8,251 nt of DNA, taken from Christensenellaceae bacterium. Lineage in GTDB: Bacteria > Bacillota > Clostridia > Christensenellales > SZUA-584. Shown piece after piece: positions 7,035 through 8,251 of this stretch. The first letter of the stretch is position 1; every line of letters begins with the position of its first letter. Under the pieces are notes generated by a model. It was not told where the DNA came from, ran no database searches, and saw only the letters and a list, made by a program, of their open reading frames with translations. A program made the translations under genes and the position numbers. The stretch is taken from the NCBI GenBank assembly GCA_012719815.1, contig JAAXZP010000093.1, positions 1 through 8,251 of the forward strand, in the 5' to 3' direction.

Positions 7035-7463
7035 TTATAAACCTGCCTGTCTTTCCCGCTGCTTCTGCGCCAGCTCTTCCAGCGTGATATTATCCACCAC
7101 GCTTCTTATCGCCTCGTCGATCTTTTTCCATACGTCCAGCGTCACGCAAAAGCTGCTGCGCGGGCACTGGTTGGGCTCGTCCTCCATGCATTTCACCGGC
7201 CCCAGGCTGCCCTCTATCGCGCGCAGTATCATGCCCACGGTATACTCCCCCGCGGGCCTGCTGAGCTTATAGCCGCCCTGCGCGCCGCGGGCGCTTTTGA
7301 CAAAACCGGCCCGGCTGAGCACAGTGATGATCTGCTCCAGATATTTTTCTGAGATTTCCTGACGGGCGGCAATGCTCTTGATGGTGACGAATTCGTCGCT
7401 CGGAGAGGCGGCGAGATCCACCATCAGGCGCAGTGCGTAACGCCCCCTTGTCGATATCTTCAT
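7035..7463 (-). CDS. Rrf2-family transcriptional regulator with IscR-like cysteines
   Basis: The 142-residue product is an Rrf2-family winged-helix regulator. The N-terminus MKISTRGRYALRLMVDLA, the helix-turn-helix around 27-55 (IKSIAARQEISEKYLEQII) and the wing SARGAQGGYKLSRP are family hallmarks and resemble CymR of Bacillus. A cysteine triplet follows at C92, C100 and C106, spaced C-x7-C-x5-C. IscR holds a [2Fe-2S] cluster through C92, C98 and C104 plus a histidine. Here no His is in the matching place; D110 is a possible fourth ligand. CymR lacks these cysteines. The ATG at 7461-7463 has GGAAGG 6 bases upstream; an in-frame TTG at 7482-7484 is less likely. It starts 22 bases after the tcdA stop and lies just upstream of metY, suggesting control of sulfur or Fe-S metabolism. 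Cluster binding and target are inferred. Confidence 0.93.
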   Translation of the reverse strand: MKISTRGRYALRLMVDLAASPSDEFVTIKSIAARQEISEKYLEQIITVLSRAGFVKSARGAQGGYKLSRPAGEYTVGMILRAIEGSLGPVKCMEDEPNQCPRSSFCVTLDVWKKIDEAIRSVVDNITLEELAQKQRERQAGL

Positions 7464-7485
7464 GCCACACCTTCCATTATGCAAA

Positions 7486-8251
7486 TCATTCAGACTGATT
7501 GGGCTCCTCTGCCGTGCCCGCGATTTCGCGGATCACTTCTCCGGCGAGTATCAGGCCGGCCACGGATGGCACAAACGCGATGCTGCCCGGCACCTGCCGC
7601 CGCACCGCGCAGGTGCGCTGCGTGCCCGGCGGGCAGACGCAGCCCGCGCGGCAGCCCGTAGTTTCGTCCTCCCGCGGCGATATCGGCGGTTCCTTGGAGT
7701 ATACCACCTTCAGCGAGTCAATGCCGCGCTTCTTGAGCTCGCGCCGCATCACCTTGGCCAGCGGGCACACGGACGTCTCGTAAATATCCGCCACCTCGAA
7801 TTGTGTCGGGTCCAGCTTGTTGCCCGCGCCCATGCAGCTGATGACGGGTACGCCCGCCGCCTTTGCCCGCTCAATCAGCGTGAGCTTGGACGACACCGTA
7901 TCGATGGCGTCGATGATGTATGTGTAGCGCTTAAGGTCAAACTGGTTCGCGTTTTTGTCGGTATAGAAACATTCGTTGGCCTCCACGCGGCATTTGGGGT
8001 TGATGGAGAGTATGCGCGCCCTGGCCGCCTCCACCTTGCTCTTTCCCACCGTGTCGTATGTGGCGATAAGCTGACGGTTGATGTTCGTCAGGCACACCTT
8101 GTCGTCGTCGAACAGCGCAATGCCGCCCACGCCGCTGCGCGCCAGCGCGTCCACTGCAAACGAACCCACGCCGCCGACACCGAACACGGCCACCGTCGCC
8201 TGCTTCAGTTTTTCCATCGCTGCCCGGCCCAGCAGGCGCTCCGTTCTGGAA
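7486..8251 (-). CDS. tcdA: tRNA threonylcarbamoyladenosine dehydratase, TcdA/CsdL-like (partial, N-terminus beyond window)
   Basis: TcdA is an E1/ThiF-like enzyme that uses ATP to dehydrate t6A37 of tRNA to the cyclic form ct6A. The frame stays open to the right edge, giving 254 residues. The leading SRTERLLGRAAMEKL matches the family N-terminus, so the ATG at 8215-8217 is internal and the true start lies outside. In visible numbering: the nucleotide loop GVGGVGS (24-30), DDDKVCLTNINRQ with its Arg near 59, D117 in DAIDTVSSK, MGAGNKLDPT (140-149), and a cysteine-rich GCRAGCVCPPG stretch near 199-209. The GSIAFVPSVAGLILAGEVI ending is also typical of the family. The neighbouring Rrf2 gene follows after 22 bases and is probably cotranscribed. 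Other ThiF-fold enzymes (MoeB, HesA, ThiF) are less likely because the DPT...VCPLAK region fits TcdA. Confidence 0.9.
   Translation of the reverse strand, partial: SRTERLLGRAAMEKLKQATVAVFGVGGVGSFAVDALARSGVGGIALFDDDKVCLTNINRQLIATYDTVGKSKVEAARARILSINPKCRVEANECFYTDKNANQFDLKRYTYIIDAIDTVSSKLTLIERAKAAGVPVISCMGAGNKLDPTQFEVADIYETSVCPLAKVMRRELKKRGIDSLKVVYSKEPPISPREDETTGCRAGCVCPPGTQRTCAVRRQVPGSIAFVPSVAGLILAGEVIREIAGTAEEPNQSE

Noticed and set aside
8215..8217. ATG as the start of the TcdA-like gene
   Set aside because: The eleven codons upstream continue the conserved family N-terminus (SRTERLLGRAA), so this Met is internal and the gene is cut by the window edge.

Overview
The window looks like chromosomal DNA from a GC-rich member of the Firmicutes, most likely class Clostridia. 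This is inferred, not searched. The clues are the clostridial-type FeoB signatures (HTGNWPGKTV, MGFGCNAAG, VPCNGR), strong AGGAGG-type ribosome binding sites, AT-rich sigma-A promoters between GC-rich genes, a DtxR/MntR-family regulator with a short N-terminal extension beside feoAB, and an Rrf2 regulator with three cysteines. There are no mobile elements, RNA genes, CRISPR arrays or phage genes, and no gene-free stretch longer than about 190 bases.

Left half, metal homeostasis. feoB (minus strand, cut by the left edge) and feoA form a ferrous-iron uptake operon read leftward. A DtxR/MntR-family metalloregulator is divergent from it, and the 135-base region between them carries a hairpin and AT-rich inverted repeats. 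Downstream of the regulator and a modest terminator, a consensus promoter with an ArsR/SmtB-like operator drives a zinc/cadmium/lead-type P1B ATPase. A small flavodoxin-like protein follows 66 bases later, probably in the same transcript. The block thus joins Fe(II) import, metal sensing, export of a toxic divalent metal and a possible flavin electron carrier.

Right half, sulfur metabolism. A strong bidirectional terminator separates the plus-strand block from three minus-strand genes. In order of transcription these are a TcdA-like tRNA-modification enzyme of the ThiF/E1 family (cut by the right edge), an Rrf2-family regulator with an IscR-like cysteine triplet, and metY (O-acetylhomoserine sulfhydrylase). 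metY has its own TTGACA promoter inside a leader rich in short direct repeats, which are plausible operators for the Rrf2 protein.

No wholly new system is evident. The points most worth checking are an arginine in the Mg-binding position of the FeoB P-loop, an Mn-type ligand set in the regulator facing an iron importer, an ArsR-type operator with no ArsR gene nearby, a flavodoxin with an altered phosphate loop, and the Rrf2/metY pair as a possible Fe-S-controlled sulfur switch.
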